5,935 nt of DNA from Thermoplasmata archaeon (GTDB taxonomy: Archaea; Thermoplasmatota; Thermoplasmata; Thermoplasmatales; Aciduliprofundaceae). The DNA lies in NCBI GenBank assembly GCA_021163705.1, contig JAGGTO010000085.1, positions 1 to 5,935 of the forward strand, read 5' to 3'. Under the pieces are notes generated by a model that saw nothing but the letters and a program-made list of their open reading frames with translations, was not told the origin of the DNA and did not search any database. The position numbers and the translations under genes are program-made. Shown one piece after another: positions 1-5,457 of this stretch (the stretch's first letter is position 1; each line of letters opens with the position of its first letter).

Positions 1-6
1 AAAAAA
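1..6 (-). terminator. Oligo-T terminator after the small acidic gene
   Basis: On the minus strand six T residues follow the TGA stop of the 63-codon gene directly. Euryarchaeal RNA polymerase terminates at short T-runs without needing a hairpin, so this is a plausible end for that transcript. The window edge cuts the run, so its full length is unknown. Confidence 0.4.
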
Positions 7-198
7 TCAGGCAAGAGCCTTTATTTCAGGTATCTCAACACCCACTATATCATCGTTTATCTCATATATCAAGCTCAGTATCTCCGCAAGCATTTCCGCT
101 TTTTTACCTTTCATTTCCCACAGTGCAGCTTCAAGATCCTCCACTGTATGAGATTTAAGCCACGCCTCCACCTCAGGTGATGGTTTAGGTATCTTCAT
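7..198 (-). CDS. Small acidic hypothetical protein, 63 aa
   Basis: I do not recognise this protein. It is a 63-residue chain with 13 acidic (10 Glu, 3 Asp) and 7 Lys residues, no cysteine, no signal peptide and no membrane segment. After a proline-rich start (MKIPKPSPE), residues 9-30 and 32-48 look like two amphipathic helices (around VEDLEAALWEMKGKK and AEMLAEILSLIYEI), followed by a short beta-like tail (IVGVEIPEI). I see no helix-turn-helix. The gene is well supported as real despite its size: an excellent Shine-Dalgarno GGAGGTG (206-212) lies 7 nt before the ATG, a TATA box lies at 249-256, and a T-run follows the stop. It is downstream of, and in the same direction as, the ABC exporter permease, but has its own promoter, so it is probably a separate unit. 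A helical adaptor or small regulator is possible; no function can be assigned. Confidence 0.7.
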   Translation of the reverse strand: MKIPKPSPEVEAWLKSHTVEDLEAALWEMKGKKAEMLAEILSLIYEINDDIVGVEIPEIKALA

Positions 199-205
199 AT
201 CCTCA

Positions 206-212
206 CACCTCC
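206..212 (-). promoter_or_regulatory. Strong Shine-Dalgarno GGAGGTG for the 63-aa gene
   Basis: On the minus strand GGAGGTG lies 7 nt upstream of the ATG at 198, matching the archaeal 16S rRNA 3' end complement. It fixes the start codon and is the clearest ribosome binding site in the window. It also shows that this transcript has a leader, unlike several neighbours. Confidence 0.8.
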
Positions 213-220
213 GTCATATT

Positions 221-233
221 TATGTCAGACATA
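221..233. promoter_or_regulatory. Perfect 13-bp palindrome, candidate operator at the start of the small gene
   Basis: TATGTC-A-GACATA is a perfect inverted repeat with a one-base centre. It lies between the TATA box (249-256) and the Shine-Dalgarno, about where transcription of the 63-aa gene should begin (roughly 222-228). A repressor bound here would block initiation, which is a common archaeal operator position. The binding protein is unknown. A palindrome of this size can occur by chance in AT-rich DNA, so the regulatory role is inferred from position. Confidence 0.4.
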
Positions 234-248
234 CATATGACAATAGAG

Positions 249-256
249 TATATAAA
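249..256 (-). promoter_or_regulatory. Archaeal TATA box (TTTATATA) of the 63-aa gene
   Basis: Read on the minus strand, TTTATATA is preceded by a purine-rich CGAAA stretch that fits a TFB recognition element. The predicted transcription start about 25 nt downstream would give a leader of roughly 25-30 nt, enough to hold the GGAGGTG site. Confidence 0.65.
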
Positions 257-261
257 TGTTT

Positions 262-290
262 CGCAAAAAATTACCAAAATACGAAAAATT
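262..290 (-). terminator. T-rich terminator after the exporter permease
   Basis: On the minus strand a T5 run (284-288) and a T6 run (265-270) follow the permease TAA stop within 25 nt, fitting euryarchaeal oligo-T termination. The stretch separates the exporter operon from the promoter of the small gene just beyond. Confidence 0.45.
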
Positions 291-2220
291 ACTGCCTCAA
301 GGCTGTGATGACATCCAGTCTTCCCATGATTCTGCGGAGGAGAGCATAGGATATTACGAGAAATACAGAAATAATCACTAATGCGAATGAGAAGACAGGG
401 AATATGACATTCTGATGACCAATAGATGGGAGGATAATGTAGTAGATATGCGTCCCAAGGATGAGCGATGGAGGCAGAGACACGAGCACCCCTATCAATG
501 ATGTGAGCGCAAGCACAGGCAGAAATTCTCTGTAAACATGTGAATCCGGAATACCCATGGCCTTGAGCGATGCGTAAACCTTCTCGTTTTTCTTTATATC
601 CAGATACAGGAGTGTGAAGAGAGAGAGAACAGAAATGATGAGCAATGCGATGAAAATACCGCTCAGAAGTGTGTTGAGAAGGTTCAACGAGGAGCGATAG
701 TGCTCCAGCATATCATTCCGGGTGTATACTCTATATCCTTCCCTCTCAAGATTTTTGAGAATTTCATCATTTTTCTCTCTGAGAAATACCACGGTATCGG
801 GAACATAGTTCACCTTTGGAAGATACACCGCTTTATAGTCATTCAGCGGAGAGCTGGAAATGCCCACAACTCTATATCTTTCCCATTTTCCAATGATATT
901 TATTCGAATTCTCTCTCCAACCCGAAGATGGTATTTCTTCGCTATGCCATATCCCACCACCATTTCTCCTCTTGAAGAAAACCATCTACCCTGAATCACT
1001 GTGGATTTGAAGGAACTGTTGTATCCCAGGAAATACGCCTGAGCGGAGAGATTCTCCACCTTCACCCCGTAGAGTACTCCCGCCTTTTCGCCCATGTTTA
1101 ACGAGGACACATCTCCCGTAACCATCGCCTCAAACGGTACATCTGCCTGCTCATTCATGAACTGCTGCGATATAGTGTATGGGGTGAGGATGCCAAATAA
1201 GAGAAGTGCGAATATCACCACATATTTCATCCGGGATATCCTTGAGAATCCACCGCGCAGTGCATTCACCACATTCACCCTCTTCACATAGAGAAATGGA
1301 AGCAGGGCGAGAAGAATAATGGCGATATAAACACTGAGATTGTACATGCCAAGAAAGCGCAGATTTAAAGAGAATGGAAGCGAGACGAGATTCTTGCTGT
1401 AATGCGCTCCCAGGAATGTACCGATTACTATGCCAATCAGATATCCGAGTGAGGCGAGAAGAAGATAACTGCCTGTGAAGAGAAATGTGAGAAAAGAATC
1501 AGGCATGCCTATGGCTTTCATCACCCCAACTCCTCTGAGCTCCCCCAGAATGTGGGTGATTGAAAGAAGGAAAATTATGAGGAGCGTTGCACCTATGACT
1601 ATTCCGAATAATGAAAGAGTGAAGCTTTTCATATCCTCTATCTCCTCTTTCCACGGTGCGTTTCCGCCCTTCCAGGTGTTGAACTGGAGCACCTTGGTAT
1701 TCCTCTCCAGATACTTGGAGAGAGCTTCGGTATTCTTGGCTTTCATGAGCACATAGAGCGTCTTTCCTCTGTGCTCCGTGAGCACCATTGGAGGATTGAA
1801 GGGATAGTAAATGGACTTGCTCACAGTATAGGTGTCACCATTCACATCCACCTTCTCCCCCGCAGATATGCTCATCCCTATAACCACAGCCTTTCCCGGG
1901 CCGGGAGATTTCACATTCATGGTCCTGAACTCTCCGTAGCCCTCAAACACCGTGATGTTCTTTCCTCCAATCTCCATCTCTGTTAAGTCGCAGTAGGCAT
2001 AGTCCAGAACCTCCCCGTATTTCTCTATCTCTTCCAGAGATGCGTTTTCCGCAAAGATTATGGTGTTCCCCTGTGAGGATATACTATCAAGGTTCTGCAC
2101 CACGGAGCCGATAATGGAGAGGGTGAAATTGAATCCTGTGGAAAGGAGAAGAAACACCAGAAGTATCGCCACACCTCTTCTCTCTGCCCTTATCTTTCTA
2201 CTGAGCGTCCTCAGGAGCAT
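289..2220 (-). CDS. ABC exporter permease, MacB/LolCE type with duplicated FtsX domain, 643 aa
   Basis: Integral membrane subunit of an ABC transporter of the type that moves lipids, peptides or other amphipathic molecules out of the membrane, or passes mechanical force to an extracellular domain. Segments in order: TM1 about 17-38; extracellular domain about 40-197; TM2 200-223; TM3 243-272; TM4 293-312; TM5 333-350; a second extracellular domain about 352-512 with MacB-like beta motifs (GIAKKYHLRVGERIRI, YRVVGI); TM6 517-540; TM7 566-590; TM8 606-628. The FtsX cytoplasmic coupling motif occurs twice (ELRGVGVMKAIGMPDS at 227-242, KNEKVYASLKAMGIPDS at 544-560), as does the closing ALR motif (VNALRGG near 318-324, ITALRQ at the C terminus), showing an internal duplication. 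The start overlaps the ATPase gene by 23 bp with only a weak GAGGGA upstream, so translation is probably coupled. Substrate unknown. Confidence 0.9.
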   Translation of the reverse strand: MLLRTLSRKIRAERRGVAILLVFLLLSTGFNFTLSIIGSVVQNLDSISSQGNTIIFAENASLEEIEKYGEVLDYAYCDLTEMEIGGKNITVFEGYGEFRTMNVKSPGPGKAVVIGMSISAGEKVDVNGDTYTVSKSIYYPFNPPMVLTEHRGKTLYVLMKAKNTEALSKYLERNTKVLQFNTWKGGNAPWKEEIEDMKSFTLSLFGIVIGATLLIIFLLSITHILGELRGVGVMKAIGMPDSFLTFLFTGSYLLLASLGYLIGIVIGTFLGAHYSKNLVSLPFSLNLRFLGMYNLSVYIAIILLALLPFLYVKRVNVVNALRGGFSRISRMKYVVIFALLLFGILTPYTISQQFMNEQADVPFEAMVTGDVSSLNMGEKAGVLYGVKVENLSAQAYFLGYNSSFKSTVIQGRWFSSRGEMVVGYGIAKKYHLRVGERIRINIIGKWERYRVVGISSSPLNDYKAVYLPKVNYVPDTVVFLREKNDEILKNLEREGYRVYTRNDMLEHYRSSLNLLNTLLSGIFIALLIISVLSLFTLLYLDIKKNEKVYASLKAMGIPDSHVYREFLPVLALTSLIGVLVSLPPSLILGTHIYYIILPSIGHQNVIFPVFSFALVIISVFLVISYALLRRIMGRLDVITALRQ

Positions 2221-2866
2221 GGAGCATCCCGTCCCTCAGGTATATCAGCTCATCACCCATCCCAAAAAATTCCCGTTCATGTGTGGCCACAATCACCGTG
2301 GTTCCCTCTTCATTTACCTTCTTGAGAATTTTCCATATCCTCTCTTTATTGTTCCAGTCGAGATTCGCCGTGGGCTCATCCGCCAGCAGATATTTCGGCT
2401 TATTTGCCAGCGCTCTTGCAATTGCAACTCTCTGCATCTCACCTCCGCTCATGTGTACGGGCTTTTTATCTGCAAGATGCTCACCGTTAACAAGCCTGAG
2501 AAGATGCATGGCCCTCTTTTCAGGCTCTGCTATCTTTCTGGCATAGCGCATGGGGAGCATAACATTCTCCTTGCCCGTGAGATAGGGCACAAGATAGAAG
2601 AACTGGAACACAAGGCCTATATTCTCAAGCCTGAAACTGCGGCGCTGCTTTTCCTTCATCCCCGCCATATCTTTCCCATCAACGATGACGCTTCCCTTAC
2701 TTGGCAAATCTATTCCGGCAAGAAGGTTTATGAGCGTTGTTTTGCCGCTTCCGGATGCTCCGGCAATCACATAGAATTTTCCATCCTCGAATTTCAGGCT
2801 GAGATTGCGCAGCGCGTGCACCTTCCCTATCTCGTAATATTTCGTGACATTTTTCACCTCAATCAT
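2198..2866 (-). CDS. ABC exporter ATP-binding protein, LolD/MacB family, 222 aa
   Basis: Cytoplasmic ATPase that powers the permease encoded immediately downstream. All ABC motifs are intact: Walker A GASGSGKT (36-43), Q-loop Gln88 in LVFQFF, signature MSGGE (139-143), Walker B YLLADE (159-164), D-loop NLD (168-170) and H-loop His196 in VATHE. The sequence after the Q-loop (LVPYLTGKENVMLPM) and the DEPTANLD motif are typical of the LolD/MacB/FtsE group. I prefer the ATG at 2866, because MIEVKNVTKYY is the usual N terminus of this family and GGTGA (2873-2877) lies 6 nt upstream. A GTG at 2875 would add three residues (M-R-G) but would overlap that ribosome binding site. The stop lies 23 bp inside the permease gene. 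No substrate-specific third subunit is visible. Confidence 0.93.
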   Translation of the reverse strand: MIEVKNVTKYYEIGKVHALRNLSLKFEDGKFYVIAGASGSGKTTLINLLAGIDLPSKGSVIVDGKDMAGMKEKQRRSFRLENIGLVFQFFYLVPYLTGKENVMLPMRYARKIAEPEKRAMHLLRLVNGEHLADKKPVHMSGGEMQRVAIARALANKPKYLLADEPTANLDWNNKERIWKILKKVNEEGTTVIVATHEREFFGMGDELIYLRDGMLHAPEDAQ

Positions 2867-2903
2867 TCCTCTCACCCACCGAACCTAACACTGATTATTC
2901 TAG

Positions 2904-2918
2904 CACTATTAATTGTTT
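2904..2918 (-). promoter_or_regulatory. Weak TATA-like element upstream of the exporter operon
   Basis: In the 138-147 bp gap between the GNAT stop and the ATPase start, the minus strand reads CAATTAATAG. It is AT-rich and about 40 nt before the ATG at 2866, which would give a short leader of about 15-20 nt holding the GGTGA site. The match to a TATA consensus is poor. The rest of the gap contains only AT-rich sequence with a T5 run on the minus strand (3003-3007) that may end the GNAT transcript. Confidence 0.3.
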
Positions 2919-3013
2919 TGGTGATTACCCACACTTGCTACTTCTTCTAACTTTAGACCTCATATGGTTTAGATACATAATATTTTTTGTATTTTATATC
3001 TTAAAAATCAGAT

Positions 3014-3781
3014 CTATGGAACCACATTCACCCCAACATTTATCCACGCATCCTCGCCGATTTTTTTGAATCCATATTTTTTGTAGAGATTAATAGCAAT
3101 TTCATTATCGCTCCTTACCCACAGAACTACCTTTTTTGTTTTCCGAGATGCAATGCTCATAAAGTGACCAACTACCCGGGTTGCATATCCCAAACCTCTA
3201 TACTCTCTCTTGGTTATTACAGCCCCGAGAACCCAGATCTCGGGTAAATAGGCTAAAGCGGATGCAGTGCTCACTGCATATCCATCTCTTATTATTCCGT
3301 ATGTGATTGCCTTCTTAACAAGATACTCTGGATTCTGAAAAAGTTTTGATAGGAGAGATGCATCCTTTATCTCGATGACTTCCTCATCTAAAAAGTAAAA
3401 TTTGGGCTTGGCTTCCATAACATCCACTTTATAAACCTCATTTTTTCCCTTCCACAGATACAGGAGAGAATAGGGCATGTGAACTATGGCCTTTTCTTCA
3501 TGAAAATAGGAGAGCAATTCCTCAACTGCATCTTCAGCTCCTCTAACAATTACACTGGCAATCATACCACCCCTATATATTAACATGTAGCCCTTTATTT
3601 CCCCGTCCCAGGCCACATAGAAATCTGTGTTTTTTCTTTCCTTTCTCAAATCCCAGAGAGTAAAAGCGTTATTAGCCACATCCTTCAGGGAGTATATCTC
3701 CAGTTCCTCCAGTTTTTCATTGAAGAATACTCGCACGAGAATATATTTGCGAGATATATTTAAACATTTACCCTTTATCAT
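3014..3781 (-). CDS. GNAT-family N-acetyltransferase with an N-terminal extra domain, 255 aa
   Basis: Predicted cytoplasmic acetyl-CoA-dependent acetyltransferase; the acceptor (protein amine, small molecule or antibiotic-like amine) cannot be told. The C-terminal GNAT domain (about 135-250) is clear. Beta4 LGAVITKREY leads into the acetyl-CoA pyrophosphate-binding motif R-G-L-G-Y-A (195-200, the R/Q-x-x-G-x-G/A signature), then the beta5 strand KKVVLWVRSDN and the motif B helix EIAINLYKKYGFKKIGE (227-243). Residues 1-130 form a second alpha/beta region (FYVAWDGEIKGYMLIYRGG at 54-72) resembling the half-GNAT or degenerate GNAT lobe found in two-lobed members, which are longer than the usual 150-180 aa. 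The start is the first Met. There is no Shine-Dalgarno, and a TATA-like box centred 25 bp upstream suggests a leaderless transcript. It is divergent from the KaiC-like pair and may share its promoter. Confidence 0.88.
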   Translation of the reverse strand: MIKGKCLNISRKYILVRVFFNEKLEELEIYSLKDVANNAFTLWDLRKERKNTDFYVAWDGEIKGYMLIYRGGMIASVIVRGAEDAVEELLSYFHEEKAIVHMPYSLLYLWKGKNEVYKVDVMEAKPKFYFLDEEVIEIKDASLLSKLFQNPEYLVKKAITYGIIRDGYAVSTASALAYLPEIWVLGAVITKREYRGLGYATRVVGHFMSIASRKTKKVVLWVRSDNEIAINLYKKYGFKKIGEDAWINVGVNVVP

Positions 3782-3802
3782 CTCTGATAATCAGATGAAA
3801 AA

Positions 3803-3810
3803 ATTTAAAT
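3803..3810. promoter_or_regulatory. Palindromic TATA box possibly serving two divergent leaderless genes
   Basis: ATTTAAAT is a perfect palindrome centred at 3806.5. It lies about 25.5 bp from the A of the GNAT start codon (minus strand, 3781) and 27.5 bp from the A of the ATG at 3834 of the KaiC-like gene. Both distances match the archaeal TATA-to-start spacing, and neither start codon has a Shine-Dalgarno. On the plus strand the preceding GAAAAA fits a TFB element; on the minus strand the corresponding bases (TTTGAGG) fit less well, so the plus direction may be stronger. A competing plus-strand TATA-like site lies at 3755-3764, which would favour the ATG at 3795. Confidence 0.5.
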
Positions 3811-3833
3811 CCTCAAAGCTACCATCTTCTTCT

Positions 3834-4523
3834 ATGGTAGAGGTTGCACCAACGGGAATTGAGAAGCTTGATAAGGCTCTGGGTGGTGGTTTCCCCAGAA
3901 ACGGTATGTCCCTCATTGTGGGTCCCTCTGGAATAGGCAAAACAATTCTGGCAGTGCAATGGCTTGCTGAGGGTGCAAGAAGGGGTGAAAACTGCGTATA
4001 TGTATCCACCACAATCCCGGCAGAAGCCACCGTGGTATATTATGGGCACATGAAATTCCTCAAAGATGTTGTGGATAAAATAAAATGGTATGATCTCTAT
4101 TTGAGCCCGAGAGATCTCATACCCTTTACACCAAAGAAGATGCTCCAGATATTTCCAATGATCATGCCGGAATTTTTCGATGAAAATCTCAATCTCAAAA
4201 AACCAATAGATAGGCTTGTTATAGATAGTCTTACTACGATAGAAAAAATAATCGGAGATTTGCCCATGTTCCGCTATCTCGGTGCCACATGGATCCGATT
4301 TTTCCACGAGAAGAAGATGACCACACTGCTTATAGAGGAGATGGAGGAAGAGAAAGAGACCCTTGGAGAGATGAAAAACTTTAGCGAGGCAACCATAGTT
4401 ATGGATCACATGGAGTACAGAAATATGCATATGAGAGCATTGAGAATAATTAAAAGGTACGGATACAACCATCCCACATACTGGATGCCATTCCACATAA
4501 GGGAAGAGGGAATAATCCTATGA
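3834..4523 (+). CDS. KaiC/RAD55-like RecA-superfamily ATPase, 229 aa
   Basis: Single-domain RecA-fold P-loop protein of the KaiC/RAD55/GvpD-like group common in archaea. Visible parts in order: family N terminus TGIEKLDKALGGGFP (7-21); Walker A GPSGIGKT (30-37); the strand after helix 2, CVYVSTTIPAEA (54-65), where KaiC proteins usually carry a Glu-Glu catalytic pair but this one reads STTIP; Walker B RLVIDSLT (127-134); strand TTLLIEEM (163-170); strand FSEATIVMDHMEY; and the typical closing hairpin LRIIKRYG...PFHIREEGI (203-227). It should bind ATP; efficient hydrolysis is doubtful. I chose the ATG at 3834 because the TATA box fits a leaderless start there and MVEVAPTGIEKL is the usual start. 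An in-frame ATG at 3795 would add 13 residues. Its stop overlaps the next start (ATGA). ArlH/FlaH-like archaellum proteins are the main alternative, but no archaellum genes are nearby. Confidence 0.85.
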   Translation: MVEVAPTGIEKLDKALGGGFPRNGMSLIVGPSGIGKTILAVQWLAEGARRGENCVYVSTTIPAEATVVYYGHMKFLKDVVDKIKWYDLYLSPRDLIPFTPKKMLQIFPMIMPEFFDENLNLKKPIDRLVIDSLTTIEKIIGDLPMFRYLGATWIRFFHEKKMTTLLIEEMEEEKETLGEMKNFSEATIVMDHMEYRNMHMRALRIIKRYGYNHPTYWMPFHIREEGIIL

Positions 4524-5101
4524 AGGGCAAGCTTAAAGAAATAGTGGAAGAAATAATCGAAGAATCCAGGATAGTGCTTGTTCTGACCAAGCCAGAGCTC
4601 AGAAGTCAGGTTGGATATGCCATAGTAGCTCATCTTCTCCAAGACGAAAATACCTTTGGACTGTATATTGCACTGAATGTTCCCCATACCAGTGTGGAGA
4701 GAAAAATTAAAAAAATGGGTGGAGACCCTTCTAAACTTTTCTTCATAGATTGCATCACTGCATCCATAAAACCTGTGGAGGAAAGAGATAATGTGATATA
4801 CCTTGATAGCCCACAGCTCGTGCTTCTGGAGGGTGCTATAAGGCATGGGCTTAGAATGCTCCAGGGTGAAAGAAACTTTGTGTACATTGAATCTGTTAGC
4901 ACATTTTTGGCCTATAACTCATATCAGGCCTTCATAAAATTTTTGAGAACAATCACAAACGAGATTCGCCTGTATGGCCTCGTGGGCATAATATTCATGC
5001 TTGATAAGGAGCTGGAGGATGTGGAATTTAGCCAGGCTACAACATTTGTGGACGATATAGTGGATCTGAGGCACCTCACATGGGAGGACCTTCAGCCCTG
5101 A
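4520..5101 (+). CDS. Degenerate RecA/KaiC-like protein without P-loop, partner of the upstream ATPase, 193 aa
   Basis: I know no named family for this protein, but its layout parallels the upstream ATPase. A strand RIVLVL (17-22) is followed by TKPELRSQVGYAI (23-35) where Walker A would be, with no GxxxxGKT. GLYIALNVPHTSVE (47-60) matches the position of CVYVSTTIPAEAT in the neighbour. NFVYIESVSTFL (119-130) sits at the Walker B position with Glu replacing the usual Asp. LVGIIFML (154-161) then FSQATTFVDDIVDL (170-183) match TTLLIEEM and FSEATIVMDHMEY. The closing beta hairpin of KaiC proteins is missing. Residues 1-16 are a charged helix. I infer a non-ATPase paralogue, probably forming a hetero-oligomer with the upstream protein. 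The ATGA overlap implies translational coupling and matched amounts. Its last 26 bp overlap the convergent mazG-type gene. Confidence 0.78.
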   Translation: MKGKLKEIVEEIIEESRIVLVLTKPELRSQVGYAIVAHLLQDENTFGLYIALNVPHTSVERKIKKMGGDPSKLFFIDCITASIKPVEERDNVIYLDSPQLVLLEGAIRHGLRMLQGERNFVYIESVSTFLAYNSYQAFIKFLRTITNEIRLYGLVGIIFMLDKELEDVEFSQATTFVDDIVDLRHLTWEDLQP

Positions 5102-5333
5102 GATATTTCTTCCTGAATGCTTCCTCCACATCTATATGCAGTACATTCGCCACGGATAAAAGCCAGGCAAATACATCCGCTATTTCCTCCTCTATACCTT
5201 TATTTTCCCTTACCGCCTTGTAGAGCTCTCCAAGCTCTTCTCCCAGCCATACCAAATTTTTCCATATTCCTCTTTCTCTATCCCTCTCTCCATAGAACCT
5301 GTGTATAATTTCTTGCGCCTCTTTTATTTCCAT
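5076..5333 (-). CDS. MazG-type nucleotide pyrophosphohydrolase, 85 aa
   Basis: Short all-alpha NTP pyrophosphohydrolase (NTP to NMP plus pyrophosphate), a house-cleaning enzyme that removes unwanted or damaged nucleotides, or lowers (p)ppGpp-type signals in bacteria. The Mg-binding signature is complete: E33-x-x-E36 in GEELGEL, then E50-x-x-D53 in EEEIADVFAWLL, followed by the conserved ANVLHIDVEEAFRKKY (62-77). At 85 aa it is a single MazG-like domain of the usual small archaeal size. The ATG at 5333 has no Shine-Dalgarno; an AT-rich box AAATTATTAAG centred about 25 bp upstream points to a leaderless transcript. The 3' end overlaps the convergent gene by 26 bp. A palindromic repeat cluster (5378-5430) lies just upstream of its promoter and may regulate it. 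Confidence 0.88.
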   Translation of the reverse strand: MEIKEAQEIIHRFYGERDRERGIWKNLVWLGEELGELYKAVRENKGIEEEIADVFAWLLSVANVLHIDVEEAFRKKYLRAEGPPM

Positions 5334-5352
5334 AATGGAGAATGCTCATCTT

Positions 5353-5364
5353 TCTTAATAATTT
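5353..5364 (-). promoter_or_regulatory. TATA-like box of the MazG-type gene
   Basis: On the minus strand AAATTATTAAG follows the purine-rich GGGAGA and is centred about 25 bp before the ATG at 5333. That spacing and the absence of a Shine-Dalgarno suggest transcription begins at or next to the start codon. Confidence 0.45.
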
Positions 5365-5377
5365 CTCCCGTGAATCG

Positions 5378-5430
5378 ACTTTACGATAACTTTACAATTC
5401 GTTAAGTTTTATCGTTAAGTCTCACTTAAC
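5378..5430. repeat. Array of five GTTAAGT-like boxes forming a 43-bp near-palindrome and an overlapping hairpin
   Basis: Five heptamers lie within 53 bp: ACTTTAC at 5378 and 5389, GTTAAGT at 5401 and 5414, and ACTTAAC at 5424. The left half ACTTTACGATAACTTTAC (5378-5395) and the right half (5401-5420, reverse complement ACTTAACGATAAAACTTAAC) form an inverted repeat around AATTC, differing by two T/A changes and a 2-nt indel. Independently, GTTAAGT-CTC-ACTTAAC (5414-5430) is a perfect 7-bp hairpin sharing the 5414-5420 box, so the two structures exclude each other. It lies just upstream of the mazG TATA box and could be a multi-site operator, or an end or scar of a mobile element. Confidence 0.6.
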
Positions 5431-5457
5431 AATAGCCTCCCCGTCTTATTATTTGGC

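Noticed and set aside
2060..2950. Long plus-strand open frame (296 codons) opposite the ABC ATPase and permease start
   Set aside because: It lies antisense to a gene with every ABC motif intact, has an unusual composition rich in His, Leu and Cys, and shows no recognisable domain. It is explained by the G+C-rich codon pattern of the real gene.
3627..3833. N-terminal extension of the KaiC-like frame upstream of 3834
   Set aside because: The frame is open back to 3627 but runs antisense through the GNAT gene, and the extra residues (Ser/Phe-rich) do not belong to the family. Only the ATG at 3795 remains a fair alternative start.
3819..4496. Minus-strand open frame (225 codons) opposite the KaiC-like ATPase
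   Set aside because: The plus-strand frame has Walker A and B and the family C terminus. The antisense product is rich in His, Tyr, Cys and Phe without a domain pattern and would also collide with the divergent promoter.
5378..5430. CRISPR-like array
   Set aside because: The boxes are only 7 bp, occur in both orientations, and the spacing is 10-13 bp. There are no spacer-length unique segments and no cas genes.
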